Positions 62,917 through 64,000 of a DNA stretch of 64,000 nt are shown in pieces. Origin of the DNA: an uncultured Pelagibacteraceae bacterium. GTDB lineage: Bacteria; Pseudomonadota; Alphaproteobacteria; Pelagibacterales; Pelagibacteraceae. The position numbers and the translations under genes were made by a program. The stretch is taken from the NCBI GenBank assembly GCA_902633985.1, contig CACPHV010000003.1, positions 51,782-115,781 on the forward strand, given 5' to 3'. Every line of letters begins with the position of its first letter. Position 1 is the first letter of the stretch. A model generated the notes under the pieces. It did not search any database. It saw nothing but the letters and a program-made list of their open reading frames with translations, and was not told the DNA's origin.

Positions 62917-64000
62917 ATTAAATATAGTAACAAAAACTGAAAAATATCCAATAATTATTGGATCAAATTTGACCTCAAGTGTATCAAAAATTTTTAAATC
63001 AAATTCAATTGATTTTGATAAATGTTTAATTGTTGTTGATAAAAATGTTCCAAAAAAATTTGTCTCAAATATTAAAAAGTCTTTAAAAAATAAAAGTATT
63101 TTTATATTATTTTTTAATGCTAGTGAAAAAAATAAAAATATAAATAGCGTTAATAAAATTCTAGAAGTTTTATTAAATAAAAACTTTTCAAGAAATGATA
63201 TTTTAATTTCTTTAGGAGGAGGAATCACGGGTGATGTAAGTGGTTTTGCGGCTAGTCTTTTCAAAAGGGGCTTAAAGTTTGCAAATGTTCCAACAACTCT
63301 TTTAGCTCAAGTTGATTCATCAATAGGTGGAAAAACTGGAGTTAATTCTAAGTATGGTAAAAATTTAATAGGAAGTTTTTATCAACCATCATTGGTTCTC
63401 TCAGATATCCAATTTCTTAAATCTTTATCAAAAAGAGAGATAATTTGTGGATATGGAGAAATATTGAAGCATTCATTAATTGATAATAAAAAATTTTTTA
63501 GTTTCTTAAATAAAAATCTTAAAAAGATTTTAGGTCTTTCTTCTCCATTTATTGAAAAAGCAATTTATGAAAGTTGTAAAATTAAGAAAAAAATAGTTGA
63601 AAAAGATGAAAAAGAAATAGCATTAAGAAAAGTATTAAATTTTGGCCATACATTTGCCCATGCTTATGAGGCAGGCTTAGGGTATAGCCATAAACTAAAT
63701 CATGGTGAAGCCGTGATACTTGGAATGAAAACGGCACTGAGTTTTAGTTTTAAGGAAAACATGCTTAGTAAAAGTGAATATAATTTAATTATAAATCATA
63801 TTGATAATTCTGGTCTACCTTCTTCTATAAAAAAATATTTTTCTGTCAGTGATTTAAATAAGATTTTATCTTTTATGATCAAAGATAAAAAAAATAATTC
63901 TGAAAAAATTAACTTAGTTTTGTTAAAAAAAATTGGTAAGCCAATTTTCAACAAACAATACTCCAAAGAAAAATTAAATTTATTTTTAAAAAAATTTTTA
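62903..64000 (+). CDS. aroB: 3-dehydroquinate synthase, 3' end cut by the window
   Basis: Second shikimate step. No stop occurs before the window edge, so the track omits it. The reading frame from the ATG at 62903 gives the NAD-binding GGGITGDVSGFAASLFKRG, the DSSIGGKTGVN motif, GYGEILKHSLI and the metal-site NFGHTFAHAYEAGLGY ... HGEAV. About 366 residues are visible, so the gene is almost complete (family about 360-370 aa). The small minus-strand ORF at 62839-63264 is its shadow. Confidence 0.95.
   Translation, partial: MKQTRLNIVTKTEKYPIIIGSNLTSSVSKIFKSNSIDFDKCLIVVDKNVPKKFVSNIKKSLKNKSIFILFFNASEKNKNINSVNKILEVLLNKNFSRNDILISLGGGITGDVSGFAASLFKRGLKFANVPTTLLAQVDSSIGGKTGVNSKYGKNLIGSFYQPSLVLSDIQFLKSLSKREIICGYGEILKHSLIDNKKFFSFLNKNLKKILGLSSPFIEKAIYESCKIKKKIVEKDEKEIALRKVLNFGHTFAHAYEAGLGYSHKLNHGEAVILGMKTALSFSFKENMLSKSEYNLIINHIDNSGLPSSIKKYFSVSDLNKILSFMIKDKKNNSEKINLVLLKKIGKPIFNKQYSKEKLNLFLKKFL

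Noticed and set aside
62839-63264. Minus-strand ORF of 141 aa opposite aroB
   Set aside because: aroB is an unbroken frame with all family motifs through this stretch, so this is its shadow.

Overview
The window looks like part of a streamlined marine alphaproteobacterial chromosome, most likely SAR11 (Pelagibacterales). The signs are very low GC content, genes packed with 1-30 bp overlaps or tiny gaps, almost no paralogues or mobile DNA, alphaproteobacterial marker genes (gcrA, DUF4167, DUF2948, DUF1178, a membrane-anchored cytochrome c, a complex I NDUFA9 homologue), and a tandem glycine riboswitch directly in front of malate synthase, an arrangement described for SAR11. I saw no prophage, insertion sequence, CRISPR array or plasmid-type gene. 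This is core chromosome with a few unusual genes.

Layout. 1-1.2 kb: the 5' four fifths of a 16S rRNA gene on the minus strand with its leader and probable promoter. 1.5-13.8 kb: an M23 peptidase, DUF4167, prmC-prfA, ispG, lysC, ubiG, DUF1178, argJ, secA and accA. 13.9-16.3 kb: glycine riboswitch and glcB. 16.2-18.9 kb: the SRP RNA-dnaX-ybaB-recR block. 19-25 kb: pheA-kdsB, a cytochrome c, argF-argD, gcrA and the NDUFA9-like protein. 24.9-37.3 kb: one long co-directional run of RNase D, kdsD-lptC-lptB, aroA-cmk-rpsA-ihfB, pyrF-trpF-trpB-trpA-accD-folC. 37.3-41.2 kb: thioredoxin, then exonuclease I and a PD-(D/E)XK (MGME1-like) nuclease facing rmuC. 41.2-49.9 kb (minus strand): hisG, a sulfotransferase, hisZ, hisS, tRNA-His, cspA, tRNA-Phe, infA, hisD, DUF2948, murA, dcd and two tiny basic ORFs. 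49.9-57.7 kb: tRNA-Thr, a VTT-family membrane protein, rpmH-rnpA-yidD-yidC, argB, a pyrimidine 5'-nucleotidase-like HAD protein, dapD-dapE and a histone-deacetylase-like hydrolase. 57.7-64 kb: a SET-domain protein, truA-fmt-def, an unknown exported protein with a small membrane partner, aroK and aroB (cut by the window end).

How the genes work together. Much of the window is amino-acid synthesis: arginine (argJ, argB, argD, argF), histidine (hisG, hisZ, hisD), tryptophan and the shikimate trunk (aroA, aroB, aroK, trpF/B/A, pheA) and lysine/DAP (lysC, dapD, dapE). The rest is translation and RNA maturation (rpsA, prfA/prmC, infA, hisS, def/fmt, truA, rnpA, tRNAs), envelope building (kdsB, kdsD, lptB/C, murA, secA, yidC/yidD, SRP RNA, M23) and DNA repair (recR, ybaB, dnaX, sbcB-like, rmuC). 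Glycine sensing is wired to glyoxylate use through the riboswitch on glcB.

I see no obviously new multi-gene system. The observations most worth a second look are: a CMP kinase whose P-loop lysine is alanine; an acetyl-CoA carboxylase alpha subunit with a C-terminal membrane segment; a sulfotransferase inside the his cluster; the three-gene nuclease cluster; a SET/deacetylase gene pair; a small membrane ORF that appears frameshifted; a translationally chained 33-residue ORF; and a possible structured RNA between cspA and tRNA-His. All are readings of the sequence by eye; no database search was run.
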